Shown: positions 10,790 to 22,430 of the stretch, piece by piece
How positions within the stretch are numbered: position 1 is the stretch's first letter
How the letters are laid out: each line of letters begins with the position of its first letter
Assembly (NCBI GenBank): GCA_944548615.1
Contig: OX155955.1
Span: forward strand, 6,862,068 to 6,926,067
Direction of reading: 5' to 3'
Length of the DNA stretch: 64,000 nucleotides
From: Micropterix aruncella
Taxonomy: Eukaryota > Arthropoda > Insecta > Lepidoptera > Micropterigidae
Position numbers and translations under genes: made by a program
Notes under the pieces: model-generated
What the model saw: only the letters and a program-made list of their open reading frames with translations
What the model was told of the DNA's origin: nothing
Databases searched by the model: none

Positions 10790-11210
10790 TCCCATTCATA
10801 ATTCTTCTTTTTTATTTATTCCTTCACCGTTTATGCAGCTAGAATATGGAACCAGCTCCCGTCAAACATCAGAAATGCACCATCGGTTCTACCTTTCACG
10901 TGTCTCTGAAAAAGCATTTCATGTCCCTAAATTCCTAGTTATTCCAGGTCTCATCCCATTCTCTTCTATCCTTCGCTCCTTGCGAATTATTCCAAATCCT
11001 AATTAAATTTTAAAAATGGCATTTTTGTTACTTTTTTTTTGTTATGTTATAGGTTTTTCTTCTTTTTTGTTATTTTTTTTATCTCTTGGCACCTAAATTT
11101 TTACACTTCCACGAAGGTTGGCTGTAAGAGATTGTATTTTAGGCAATAAGTCCGCCTTTTGTATGTTTTTTTAATGTGCAATAAAGAATCTCTATCTATC
11201 TCTATCTACT
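10790..11210 (+). pseudogene. LINE 3' end (last codons, 3' UTR and tail)
   Basis: The plus strand encodes a worn LINE C-terminus (AARIWNQLPSNIRNAPSVLPF, broken by a frameshift). It is followed by a 3' UTR with TTGGCTGTAAGAGATTG, GGCAATAAGTCCGCC and GTGCAATAAAGAAT, ending in a (CTAT)n-type tail at about 11190-11210. This 3' UTR pattern is common to insect LINEs, and a second example is at 43745-43825. The upstream RT is missing. Confidence 0.75.
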
Positions 11211-11211
11211 T

Positions 11212-11300
11212 CTAAATCGGTTCAAGCGTTTAGAAGTTATGGTGGAATAAAGAAACGGAAACCATACATAGATGAACCTTGAACACATTAAACTCCCTTT
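11212..11300 (+). repeat. Dispersed repeat, outer right copy
   Basis: This is the inverted partner of 7100-7215. It directly follows the LINE tail that ends at 11210. Confidence 0.75.
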
Positions 11301-12099
11301 GTGTTTATAAAAACAGTAGACGCACTCTCGAGTGATAGCGCATTGCGGGGATAGGTGCGAGGGTACTTCTCGACGAACGCCTTTGGTTAGCGTTACGCGC
11401 GGTTGTAGGTTGGCGATTTTTTCGACCGTGTCGGCCGAGTAACGGACATCTGGCGGCCATATGCGAGCACTTAGGACTCGTAACGTAGCTCGCCTTGATT
11501 TCAATTTTGTTCTAAGAGGATCTACTGTCAGGTATAGTGTGCGAAATACCTGCCGCAGGGCAATCAGCCCTGCTATGTCAAATCGAGAAAGCCGGGTGAT
11601 TGATATCGGCTCACAGAAGCCTCGCTAAAGGGCAATTATCCAGCGGAAGACGTTACGGGCTTTGGGCAAGGTCCTTCAACTGACTCATAATAGACTCTTC
11701 CAGCCGGCCGTCGCATAAGAGACTCTTCCAGCAATGTTACGCCCTCTACGCCCCTCACTGCCAAGCGATATATCGCTGGGAATCCCCGATCGCGAACCGT
11801 CCAGATATCCCTGTAGGAATATGACTGAATAGATAAAATAATAATAATTTTTAAAAATCGCTTTATTCTTAAGAAAAGGCGAGCTTATTGCCTGCAGGCA
11901 ATATTTTAGAGCTAACCTATAAAATAAAATGAAAACTGTAGTGGATCGCGCGTATGAGTCAGCATGCTATGGCTGGGTTAATGTCTCACTTAGACTTCTT
12001 AAAAATAGCTTACCACTAATATACGTTTTGTATTCACGAATACTAGAGCTGTCAACTACAACCGTCGAACCCGTCACCTCAGGAAGTTTTAGCGAAATA
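11301..12099. other. GC-richer DNA without a gene
   Basis: This stretch is clearly richer in G+C than its surroundings (11330-11800) and holds a 100-codon minus-strand frame (11504-11202) with no recognisable motif. The pair CATAATAGACTCTTCCAGC and CATAAGAGACTCTTCCAGC near 11687-11730 is a short direct repeat. It is likely an element piece of unknown type. Confidence 0.4.
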
Positions 12100-12640
12100 T
12101 GATCTTTGCATCTCCCGTCAGTTTAGCGCTGAAGACTTAGGACAAAACAGTCCCCCGTAAAACTCCGCCACATGCCAGTAAGAGGCCAACGCCTTATCCG
12201 CGAGATAGCCAGGTATGTTACCCAGCGGGCCGACATTCACGCCCTTACTTCCAGGGCGTGAATCGCTTGCTCGGTCCTCTTCGTTACGTAGCGGTGAAAC
12301 GGTGTCAACCGGATCTATCGCTGACCACGGCATCTTTTTCCGGCTCTTCACCCGGAATCGGGTAGCCGATGGTCGTTTCAAGAGCAGTCGCCGTAAGGTC
12401 AAGAACTACCCCCGCTCTATAAGAGACAGTACTGTTTCCAGACTCCCCCGACTGTTAGTCAGAGTGCACAATCGATTGGCTTACGCCGCACGGTGCGTAA
12501 ACCGTCCAGGAACGCCAGAAGATTGACTCCTGGGGAAAACTAGCCCTCGGACCAGAGTCCTACCCGGGCTTGCGCTTCATCCGTGGCGGCCGCCCGATGG
12601 GTGTTGACCCGTGAGTTTGACCGACCCCGAACAAATGGCT
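12100..12640 (-). repeat. GC-rich unclassified repeat family, copy 1
   Basis: The reverse complement shares many blocks with 39150-39880, including the most conserved core GCGCACCGTGCGG with GTCAGCCAATCGATTG and the CATTCCGACT-type end. Read on the plus strand, a 103-codon frame (12215-12526) contains SLARSSSLRSGETVSTGSIADHGIFF in pieces, and SIADHGI recurs in the 39-kb copy on its minus strand. That shared frame suggests the family once coded in this direction. I cannot assign it to a known element class. Confidence 0.65.
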
Positions 12641-13639
12641 CTTCTAGGCCAACTCAACAATTGCCCATTAGCTCCATATTCAACAATTTTGTGGATAATT
12701 GTAGCCACAGTATTCATGAATGAACAGGTTTTAAATAATATTAGAAGGAAGTCATCTACATACCTTGCTCGTTCCGCCGTAATTCATTTTAATAGTTTGT
12801 CGATATGGTGATCTTCAAGAGTAATAGATAACTCTGCGTGCAACCGGGTTCTGAATCCCACTCCTACAGCGGGAAAAAGCTGCTTCCTCCTTCAAAATTA
12901 AACTGACTACACTCGGGAGCAATGAACTCGGGTCACCAACATAAACCTTAATGCCTCGGAAACTATGAATGCTACCTTATTCAATAAATACCATATTTAA
13001 TAATGAATATTGAATACCAGGAAATGTTCTTATACTTTTTTTGTAACAGAACATAATCAAAAGCTGAAATAAATGCAGTGGATTTGCTGTTCGATTTTCA
13101 AAGCATAATTCATTGTGTTTTTATCCTATTTTATGTCATAACTTTACAGCAACTAAGAAACTTTAATAATGTTGTTTGAGTAGTATTAAATAGTCTATAA
13201 AATAGCTTAATTTGGACAAACTGACATTCTTAGTTTAAGAGATATTAAAGTATGTGTGGGTGACCCGGTATCATCGCTCCGGATTGTATGTTTCTTTTTT
13301 TTTCACTTATCAATAAATCACTTTTCCACTAATCAAAAATCTGTTATTATCATTGGAAAATATTGAGGCTGCCGTGCGTTTGTACGCCCACGCGTGGGTG
13401 CACAATGAATTGAAAATAATCGGAATGACCGGTTGGTACTCTGTCTACTGAATAAAAACTGACTCACAAAATAACCGCTCGCTTCGCTTTTACTAACCGA
13501 CTTTTTATGCGTTTGCTGGATGGCTCGGTGGGGCGATCTCTCCGATTCTAGAACCGGCACCTCGTAATTAAACAACATGTCGATGTGGTTTAGTGGTGGA
13601 GTCTTTTGAATTGGCCGGCTCCTCAGAATGAAATAATCG
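12641..13639. other. Unassigned DNA
   Basis: I see no family or convincing frame. The 81-codon minus-strand frame at 13578-13333 has no recognisable motif. Confidence 0.4.
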
Positions 13640-14960
13640 AAAAGTTCAAGTTCGTAGTAGAACTCGCCCTTACTGATGTGATTTTTGCTAATGGAATCGA
13701 CTCCGAAATGTACTTCAACTAAGGTCTGAAATGACGTATTGCTAATTGCTACTCGTTCGCTGACGCAGATAATGTGATAATGTGGATCTAAGTAGCTGAA
13801 TGTGTCGCATCTTTTTAGTACTGGTTACTCTGGGATGATCTATGCTCCGAGCTTGTTATCGCGCTTACATGCGATCATTTTGTTACGTGATGTCACTGGG
13901 GTCAGGTGAAGCGATATTGGTTTTCCTCGGGGCTTTTCGCTCTATTCATTGGAGCTCTCCGAGAGAAAATTGGCGAAATATGGAAGAGCTTCGTTCTTTC
14001 AATATTGAGGAGAATCATTTCCGATGAGTGTGAAATGAAGTGCGGAGTTTTACAGGGTAGCATCCTGCGACCAATCCTTTTCATTTTATATGTACCTAAA
14101 TATTCTGCCATCTGTAGTAACTTACTCCACTATAACTGTATTCAGATGATACCAGTATAAGCTTTGCAGTTCCAAAATTAATTATGTAGTAAAAACGTTA
14201 AACTGTGTTTTGGCTATGTTAAATATTTGATTTCAGAACAATAATATGTCTCTTAACACATCCAAGACAGTATCTACCTTCTATATAGTCTGAAAATAAG
14301 GTCACCAGCACTTAAAATTTAATTATAGTTACAAATACATTCACTAATATTAAAAGCCACAAACTTGGTTTAGTTTTAGTTGAAAATTTAAAATGGAATA
14401 CTCACAGAGAGGAATTCAGCGACAGATTTTCCATACTAAGGTGAATATTAAGCCTGTTTCCTACTAAGCTAAATACGGAAAGTGATCAGCGTTAAATAAA
14501 ATAAAACAATATACTTTGCCTATTTCGACTCAACTCACGATTACAGGATTCCCTTCTGGTAGCAGTGTACCGCAGTTTTAAGGCAATATATTTTCTCTCT
14601 CCAAATCGAGTCATATGAAATTTGATAAATCTTGACCGTACTGAATCCAGTCGTTGTCATTTCAGAACACTCGTTATACTCACCCTACGATCACTATATT
14701 ATTAAGTCTTCAAAACCATACAGTTTATATAAAAAAATATAGGAAAGTTGGAGACGCAAACGGAAATTCACTATCATTTTACCAGAGGTAGGCATAATTT
14801 AATACAACACCATCCTTCTTTGCAATTATTTAAAAGGGATCCAAACTATCCTAAATTTTCCAAGTTTTAAGTAGAAACGGGAAAATACCCCAGTTTAAGT
14901 CCAAATTAAAAGGCTACCGGACTCAGATAGAATAGTAAATCAAAGTGGTATAATTACGTG
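13640..14960 (+). pseudogene. Heavily decayed LINE reverse transcriptase
   Basis: This is a plus-strand remnant in broken frames. Near 14038-14095 it encodes CGVLQGSILRPILFILYV, RT motif B with the conserved Gly replaced by Arg. At about 14144-14165 a shifted frame gives ADDTSISF, the catalytic Asp pair. Around 14360-14400 comes LVLVENLKWNTH (thumb region), and at 14770-14860 HYHFTRGRHNL and LQLFKRDPNY. The last two match the C-terminus of the LINE at 53.3-53.9 kb, so the two are one family. Confidence 0.75.
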
Positions 14961-16119
14961 ACTGACAATTCCCTCTTTGATTTTCTTCATTTTATTAACT
15001 ATAATATAAATATTGTTACGAATGTTTTATTTTCTCTACGATAATCTATTGTATTTTGTATATGCAGGACTGTTTTTTTCTATTTCACGACAACTCAATT
15101 TATAATTCTAACGTCAACATTGCCTAAAGTTGATATTTTAATATTTTTTTCTATGTAGATAATCTCAAATAAAAACCTGATTTCCTTAGTAGTTGTACGA
15201 GATACTCGAAATATTTAATACGATTACTATAATTTATGTGCTGAGACCCTACAGGATTTTTTAGTATCGATTTTAAGAATGTTTAAATCCATAGATAGAC
15301 CATATTCTGTTGGCAGCATCTGTTACCCAATACCAAATATTAAGACCAAGGCTCGTGACTCATTTCAACTACCGAGGGTCAATTCTAATTATGATCAACA
15401 TGTTTAGGTATGTACTATTATGCAATGCTAAGATGGTTTAATCTAAATTTTTATTATTTAGATATAATTAATTTATCATACTTGCTTCAAAAGATTAAAA
15501 ACATGTTTCAAAACATTAAAAACATGATTCACAGCCCTCGGCTCGATTACTATTTCTTTATTAAATGCTGTTAAATATTGTAATAATTATAATGCATTTT
15601 AAATATATTATTATGGATAATTAAATACAATTTTATATTTTATTTATTGTCTATTTAATGATATTTGAGTTTGTCATTATTTTGAATATTTAGGCAATGT
15701 ATTTCTTGTAATGATTTGAATATATCTATTAAATCCATAATGTGGCTTTCTTATTCCTTCCTCAAAACGTATCCTATACGTAAAACTGTTTTTTTGCGCT
15801 GTAATAATATGTATCCTTTAATTGTGATAACTTTTAATTGGCCTTAGTTTTGCATAATATGTTTAAAAAATAAGTATATAAGGCTGTAAGTTTTCAGGAA
15901 AATAATGTAACATGAAATCTTTGTTAGTTATTGTGGAAAACATTGTATTTTTGGCAATACCGTTATTTATATTGTTTAAAAAAAGTGACTCAATTTGAGC
16001 ATCATGTAGAAGGTAGAAGATAATTATCTTTTTTATTTTATTTCTGTTGTAAATAAACTATAATAACAGTTTTCAAACAATTTTTATTCTATAAATATTA
16101 ACATTTAATGTCAGTTATG
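14961..16119. other. A+T-rich DNA, nothing recognised
   Basis: I see no frame, repeat or family. The first part may be the worn 3' UTR of the preceding LINE. Confidence 0.5.
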
Positions 16120-16541
16120 AAAAGGCAAATTTTCGAGTTATCCTGTTTCTTCCAAATACTAGGAAGAAATAATTTAAGTCGAGTATAATATTTGCTATCT
16201 GGCTAGCGGCTGAATATAATATTATTACGGTTATAATAATATTTTATAGTGGGCATTATGACTGTTGTCCAGCTACTTTGTTGTAAGGACAGTGGCTCCA
16301 AATGAGGACCATAATAGAGGGCTGAGGACCATAAAAGGCAAATTTTCGAGTTATCCTGTTTCTTCCAAATACTAGGAAGAAATAATTTAAGTCGGGTATA
16401 ATATTTGCTATCTGGCTAGCGGCTGAATATAATATTATTACGGTTATAATAATATTTTATAGTGGGCATTATGACTGTTGTCCAGCTAGTTTATTGTAAG
16501 GACAGTGGCTCCAAATGAGGACCATAATAGAGGGCTGCGGT
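16120..16541. repeat. 213-bp tandem duplication
   Basis: Copy 1 (16120-16332) and copy 2 (16333-16541) differ at about three positions. They contain GCTATCTGGCTAGCGGCTG and GGACAGTGGCTCCAAATGAGG. The junction falls in a shared GAGGACCATAA, consistent with unequal exchange or slippage at that short match. Confidence 0.95.
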
Positions 16542-18936
16542 GAAATCCTCAATAAAATAGCCTCAATGGGGGAACGGTACTTCAGAGCGCTATATGTTAG
16601 AATGACGTGGGCAATTTGCAGTGGCGTGCACAGAATAAAAGGCATAAAGCGCTGCCTACGCAGTTGCAAAGCCTCGCTAAATTAACTGAAAGACACCTTC
16701 ATGTTTTAGAATTTCGCGCGAAATTAGAAAAAAACTATTCGCTTGCAGGGATATTTCCATATTTAGGAATTTTCTATTATTTCAGGGTACCTTTTGTTAT
16801 CAAAACGCAGTCATTAAAAAAACCTCGAAAAAAGTCCCATTTCATTTAAATATCGCAGACATGTTTTTTCACGACTATGTCATCATTTTTGTAATATCGC
16901 ATTTTTTAATCGATATTAGAGAACTCGCGATATATCTACTATATTCAAGACACTTCTCCCGAAACCAAATTGCCGGTGTTTTGACGTATAGTATGCAAAC
17001 TTTGAATGTATATATCTCTCTTATTTATTGAGACCGAATAAAGATTATTGCAGTTTTCAAATCAGAGTGGTGAATATAGTCGTGTGAATATCGAATATTG
17101 CCACAAACATGGTATATGTATATGTACGTAACTTTGAAACTTATATGTCTCAAAAAATTGCTAATTTCAAATTTTTCGTCCACTTGTGTCCGACGCTATT
17201 TTCTTTCAGATTGTGGCAGATCAGAAACTTGTGTAAGAGGCTATTATATTTCAGATTTAGCATTAAAATGATCGAATCTATTAGCTTGTATTTTTAAGCT
17301 ATTGCATAGCTTTTATCGCGGGCCTAGAGGCCAGCGCGGCGACCGAATGAAGAAATTTCTTAACGAAAATTAATGATTTTAAACTGATAATTACGTCTAA
17401 ACGAGTACTGCTTACGATTCGAAAAAAATATATGTTAAACAAGAACATTTTCCTAATATTGTTAGCTTTGAATATTTTAGATGTTGTTTATATTACATAG
17501 TGTAATTAATTTGTGAAATTAGGTCTAACCGAACACAAAATCGACTACTACGCAAATACTATCTGGCGTATTATTATGAAACCTGCACCATTTTAAAGAT
17601 AATTTAATTATCTATCTTTTTATCTACGATTTTTCTCGAATAATACGGTTTTTTTGCTTTATCGAATAAAAAATTCGTGCGCGGTGCTCTATCGGAAGAC
17701 GTTTAAATAATTCCGAATCATTTGCTACCGCAGCCGTTTCCGATAGAGCGCAGTTATCTGATATCAGAAAAAATAAAATAAATAAATAATTATAATTGCA
17801 TAAGTTGTTAAAATGCTATGCAATAGCTTTACCGCGGCAGTCCCCGAGTGCCACACGTATTTTTTTATATAGAATTGTTCCTATACTGCAGTTATTTCGA
17901 TTTCCTTTGTGGAGTAATGCAAAATCTTAGTAGGAAAATAAATCTTGATATTTGTATAAGGAGACCATTTGATTCAGGCTATTTTGGGGGCCGATTGAGA
18001 TGGCCGCTTGTTTGGTATTGGTAGTGATAATAGTATCACTGTTCATATTAGCGGTTTAATTGATTCAGAAGCACTCAATATAACTCATAGTATAATCTTC
18101 GCGATAGATATATAAATAACATCAGAAAAAATAAAATCAGAAAAGTCCATGAGAATTGTTTCGACGAGTGGATTATTCGTTAGCGTTAGTATATCGCCTC
18201 AAATGGAGTCTATTTTTAAAGCCTACAATTTGAGTTTTGACGATTAAACCAATATTTTGTAAGTTATTGAACAAATCCCGGTTTTTATTTACAGAACAGT
18301 AGCATATATAAACAGACAGACTTCAATCTGTAAATGGTCTTGGTCGTCTCAGAACGACTCAAAAAGGATATTTCCGTCTTTATCTCGAACAAAAACAAAT
18401 GCACGTTCACAAAAAAAATCCCTAATTATCGGTTGATGGGCCGGGGAAGTAGAAACTATCTGTGTCATTTAGGGCATACCGGGGGTATCCCATCGTCCAA
18501 CAACATCGGGATTACCTGGATGCCTACCTTTACTCCAAATCCAATGCACGCCACTGGTAATGTGTAGGGTATGTCTATACCTAGATATAATATTTTCTGC
18601 CTACGCTACGGTATCTTGAAAGCAGTCGAGTGGCCGCCCCCGCCGATAATAGCGTGATAAGGCAGCACCATAGGAGACTCAACAATTGGATCGATATTTC
18701 ATCTCATCCTCATCTGAAGATCCCGCTGAGATCTTAATAAACGTTAGCCATCTTATTAGAAGCTATACCATTTACCGGATGGTGTATCCGGGTAATAAAC
18801 GTGTGAGTGGATAACATAATTATACCAGATTAGACGGTAGCGTGGGCATATTCGTATATTCTTTACGCTATGCTCGCCAAATAGGATTTTCGCCCTTTAT
18901 ATAAAACCAGTTGTTTCTCATATATATATATATAAA
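16542..18936. other. Unassigned DNA with a repeated GCTATTGCATAGC-type motif
   Basis: The palindromic motif AGCTATTGCATAGCT, followed by TTTTATCGCGG, is at 17296-17325. TGCTATGCAATAGC, followed by TTTACCGCGG, is at about 17814-17840. Between them an imperfect hairpin pairs GCTCTATCGGAA (17684) with TTCCGATAGAGC (17739). This may be a ~560-bp element, but I could not settle its ends. Short frames at 16607-16849, 17109-17297 and 18334-18567 have no recognisable motif. Confidence 0.35.
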
Positions 18937-19275
18937 ATTAGTAAACGCTACTTGAATAGCAGCGAAGGAAATCCCAGCTTGGATTGGGAAACGCTTATGT
19001 TTGAATGAGATATACTTACGGATGTGCACGACTTTCGATTGTGTATGTTAGTTTATGGGTCCCTTTACCGTCGACGAACGATCACTCATCATCCATATAT
19101 CTCAAAAATCGAGCTTTTTCCTTTTTGCAACACAAAATACCTCCAATTGAGGCTAATTAAAGCGAAAAAACTAAAATAAAACACTTTGATCACATCGGCA
19201 AAGGCCGTTTCATAAATGGAGGATGACGTTTCGAAATAATTCAAAATTTCGTACGTTTCCAACATTTAAAATATG
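18937..19275 (+). mobile_element. Truncated copy of the 416-bp MITE
   Basis: It starts with the same ~97-base terminal repeat as 19601-20016 (ATTAGTAAACGCTACTTGA, then GAAATCCCAGCTTGGATTGG, to GGATGTGCACGACT). It continues with sequence matching the reverse complement of that element's interior. Its far terminal repeat is missing; it stops near 19275. Confidence 0.8.
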
Positions 19276-19297
19276 ACATTATTAGGCTGCGTTAGTT

Positions 19298-19591
19298 ATC
19301 AACGAGCCATTGAATCGAAATAAAAATAAAAAACCTCCAATGCACAATGAAATGAAAGAAGATACTTCAATCTTAATTTCTGGCAGAGAAGTTTATACTA
19401 AAGACTATATAATAATATCAAAATAAGGTAAACTTGTATAAAATTGTATAACATTAGCAAATGTATAAAGAAAGTAGTGTATAGTCTTTAGTATAAACTT
19501 CTCTGCCAGAAATTAAGATTGAAGTATCTTCTTTCATTTCATTGTGCATTGGAGGTTTTTTATTTTTATTTCGATTCAATGGCTCGTTGAT
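19298..19591. repeat. Perfect 112-bp inverted repeat with a 70-bp loop
   Basis: The left arm 19298-19409 and right arm 19480-19591 are exact reverse complements over all 112 bases as read by eye. The arms begin ATCAACGAGCCATTGAATCG and end in AAAGACTATA before the loop. RNA from either strand would fold into a 112-bp duplex hairpin. There is no frame and no clear target duplication. It lies between two copies of a different hairpin MITE. Confidence 0.92.
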
Positions 19592-19600
19592 ATGCGCAAA

Positions 19601-20016
19601 ATTAGTAAAAGCTACTTAAAAAGTAGCGAAGGAAATCCCAGCTTGTATTGGGAAATGCTTATGTTTGAATGAGATATACTTACGGATGTGCACGACTAAC
19701 AGCATTCGAAATTTGAATTATTTCGTAATGTCACTTTCATTTAGAAAACGGCTTTGCCGAAGTGATCAATAGTTTATTTTTTTATTTTTTCGCTTAATTC
19801 GTCTCCATTGAAGGCATTTTGTGTTGCATAAGGATAAGCCCTATTTATGAGATATATGGATGAATAGTGATCGTTAGTCGACTGCAAAAGGACCTTTAAA
19901 CTTACATTGCACCGTCGAAAGTCGTGCACATCCGTAAGTATATCTCATTCAAACATAAGCATTTCCCAATACAAGCTGGGATTTCCATCGCTACTTTTTA
20001 AGTAGCTTTTACTAAT
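19601..20016. mobile_element. MITE with 96-bp terminal inverted repeats
   Basis: The terminal repeats 19601-19696 and 19921-20016 match at 95 of 96 positions. They begin ATTAGTAAAAGCTACTT. Each end also folds on itself (GCTACTT-AAA-AAGTAGC). The 224-bp interior has no transposase. Near-identical ends suggest recent movement or repair by copying one end. The target duplication is not resolved. Confidence 0.88.
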
Positions 20017-20068
20017 ATTATTTAAAATAAAAACATCATCCTATAAACGGATTTCTTTACAAACCTTA

Positions 20069-20364
<296 letters not shown>

Positions 20365-21943
20365 TGTAACGCACCTCGCGTTTTCCGATTTGCTTTTCCA
20401 CAATTTCCTTCCACAATATTCATTCACTCCAGCGATCGATGGCGCGACATGTTCATTTTTGGACAGTTCCGACTTTTCGCGCGGCTGACCAATCAGAAGC
20501 GAATAGTGATGTCTCCGATGATTCGATGAGAATCGTTGCCAGAAACAAAGGAGACGGTACGATGTTCGGAATATCGGCCAAAAGCGGTTAATTATTTAGT
20601 TATAGTTTTTGATTAGTCTTTTGGTCATAATTCCTAATTATTTTGTTAGCTCATAAATTTACATTCAGAATATTTTAATTATTCTCTGATGGAATTGTGG
20701 AATGTAGATTGACAGCATTCGAAGGTCGTTGGTTCCTTTACGATTTTGGATTCCGGATTTTAAATTAAGGATAGTGCAATATGGGTATTTCATCCTAGTT
20801 TTCACTATAAATAAAAATCAATTTTATTATCACATGATTTTAATATTTTAATATAACGCAATTCAAATGTCGAATTTGATTTTAAAAACTCGCGCGTATC
20901 GCATAAGGGGTTTCCTTGCCGGGCCCGCAAAAAGTTTGGCGGTCTACCAGCCAAAAGATAATTTGGGTCATTTTGAATCCGACTTGATTCCGAACGAGAT
21001 CCCGGAGAGTCTGTTTGTGATTTAGGACTATTACCTGGTGAGTTGCTCGATGTTAGAACTATTGTTGTGAGTGACTTTTATTTGGATCGTTTGACGATGT
21101 ATCGGAAATCAACGACTGGACTGAGGCGATAGTCGCTGTTCCTTTCGATGATCCGTTTTCGTTCTTGGCGCGATCATATTGTAATGAAGCCTTTCTACGT
21201 CTGCAGGGATCTCCGCTGAGGATTTTGAAAACGGCCTTATTCTTCGGTGGATTAATTCTACAGCGGCCTCATTCTTCGGTGGATTAATTCTACAGCGGCG
21301 GTTGCGATCTGCGCTGCGGATTGCCTACATTGACTACCGCCACATCGTGCTACGTCAGCCTTCTCGCCCTTCGAGACAGGCGTGATATTTGGATACTGCC
21401 CGCTTATCCATACCAACCGAGTCTCGTATCGTACCAGTACGATAGTTGCGGAGGATCGTACCGTCAGCGCACCGAGCGGGGAACAGACGTCAGCCCTGGT
21501 GTTCGCCGCGGGAACTGCAGCTCAACGCGCGAAATTCAAACCCTTCCACTACCTGAACCATCATTTTATTGTGTTTTAATGTTTTAACCATTTTAGTTGT
21601 AAATTTTATCTATAATTGAAGCAAGAACGGAGAGCCGACCCTGAGTTCTCCCCTCTCCGCTGACTAGCGTTTTATTTATTATTTTTTACATCGTTTTTAA
21701 ATTGTGCTATTTTATTATATTTTACATCTGATTTTCCTTTAAAGGCTTTTTATATTCTTTTATTATTTGATTTTAAATATCTTTTATCTACATTTTTATG
21801 TATTTAGCTGCACGGACTTCTTCTGTGCAGAACGTAACGTTTCCTTTGTGTAATAAAGAAATTCTGAAACTTTCTCTTCTTTTTTACATTTTTTATAGTT
21901 TCTATGGTTTTTATATATACATATAAAGATTAAAAATGTTACA
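20365..21943 (+). repeat. Left (5') LTR, 1579 bp
   Basis: It begins TGTAACGCACC and ends AAAATGTTACA, with a polyadenylation signal AATAAA at about 21853. Compared with the right LTR it holds two extra blocks, about 150 bp near 20602-20752 and about 600 bp near 21049-21652. The second includes an exact-looking 32-bp tandem duplication (21233-21296, one difference). The shared first 235 bases differ by roughly 3 percent, by eye. Confidence 0.92.
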
Positions 21944-21945
21944 TT

Positions 21946-21960
21946 TGGCGCCCATTAAAC
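21946..21960 (+). other. Primer-binding site of the complete gypsy element
   Basis: TGGCGCCCATTAAAC starts two bases after the left LTR. It is the expected place for a tRNA primer to pair and start minus-strand synthesis. The TGGCGCCC start is shared with the candidate site of the left-edge element. Confidence 0.75.
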
Positions 21961-22430
21961 TTGTACAGTTCTTGCTCCAATTATAGATATAAATAAAAAA
22001 TAAAAAAATAACTAAAATAAAACGATCTTACGAACTATGTAAATATATTTTTTTTTAAAATAGTAACATGCATTAACAGAGACTAAGTGCTATGTTTTCA
22101 TGATATTTACAGTTTATATTTACAGTTTTTTTTTTCACAATTTCTATGTACTACTTACTAGCTAATGTCTATTCTACAAAAATTCTAAATAACTAAAATC
22201 TAAATAATTCTATTTCAAAATCAAAAATCTACAACTAATTAAATCTAATGTATATAATATATAATGTAAATGGTTCAGGTGGTTCCTTCTTCTTCTTCTT
22301 CCTTCACAGCAATTCCAGTTCGGCAGCCTGCAGTGGGTGAGTTGTTTGATTTTTCGATATATTCTTCATTCTGATCTTGTAAAGGATACTTTTATGTTTA
22401 TACATCGAGCAGCATCACCTAAATTACAAT

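Noticed and set aside
12118..12402. Minus-strand frame in the GC-rich repeat as a separate gene
   Set aside because: The corresponding strand is not open in the other copies, while the opposite-strand SIADHGI frame is shared.
18690..18730. TCATCTGAAGATCCCGCTGAGATC as a hammerhead ribozyme
   Set aside because: The GAAA box and a cleavage triplet are missing after the stem, so it is at best a relic.
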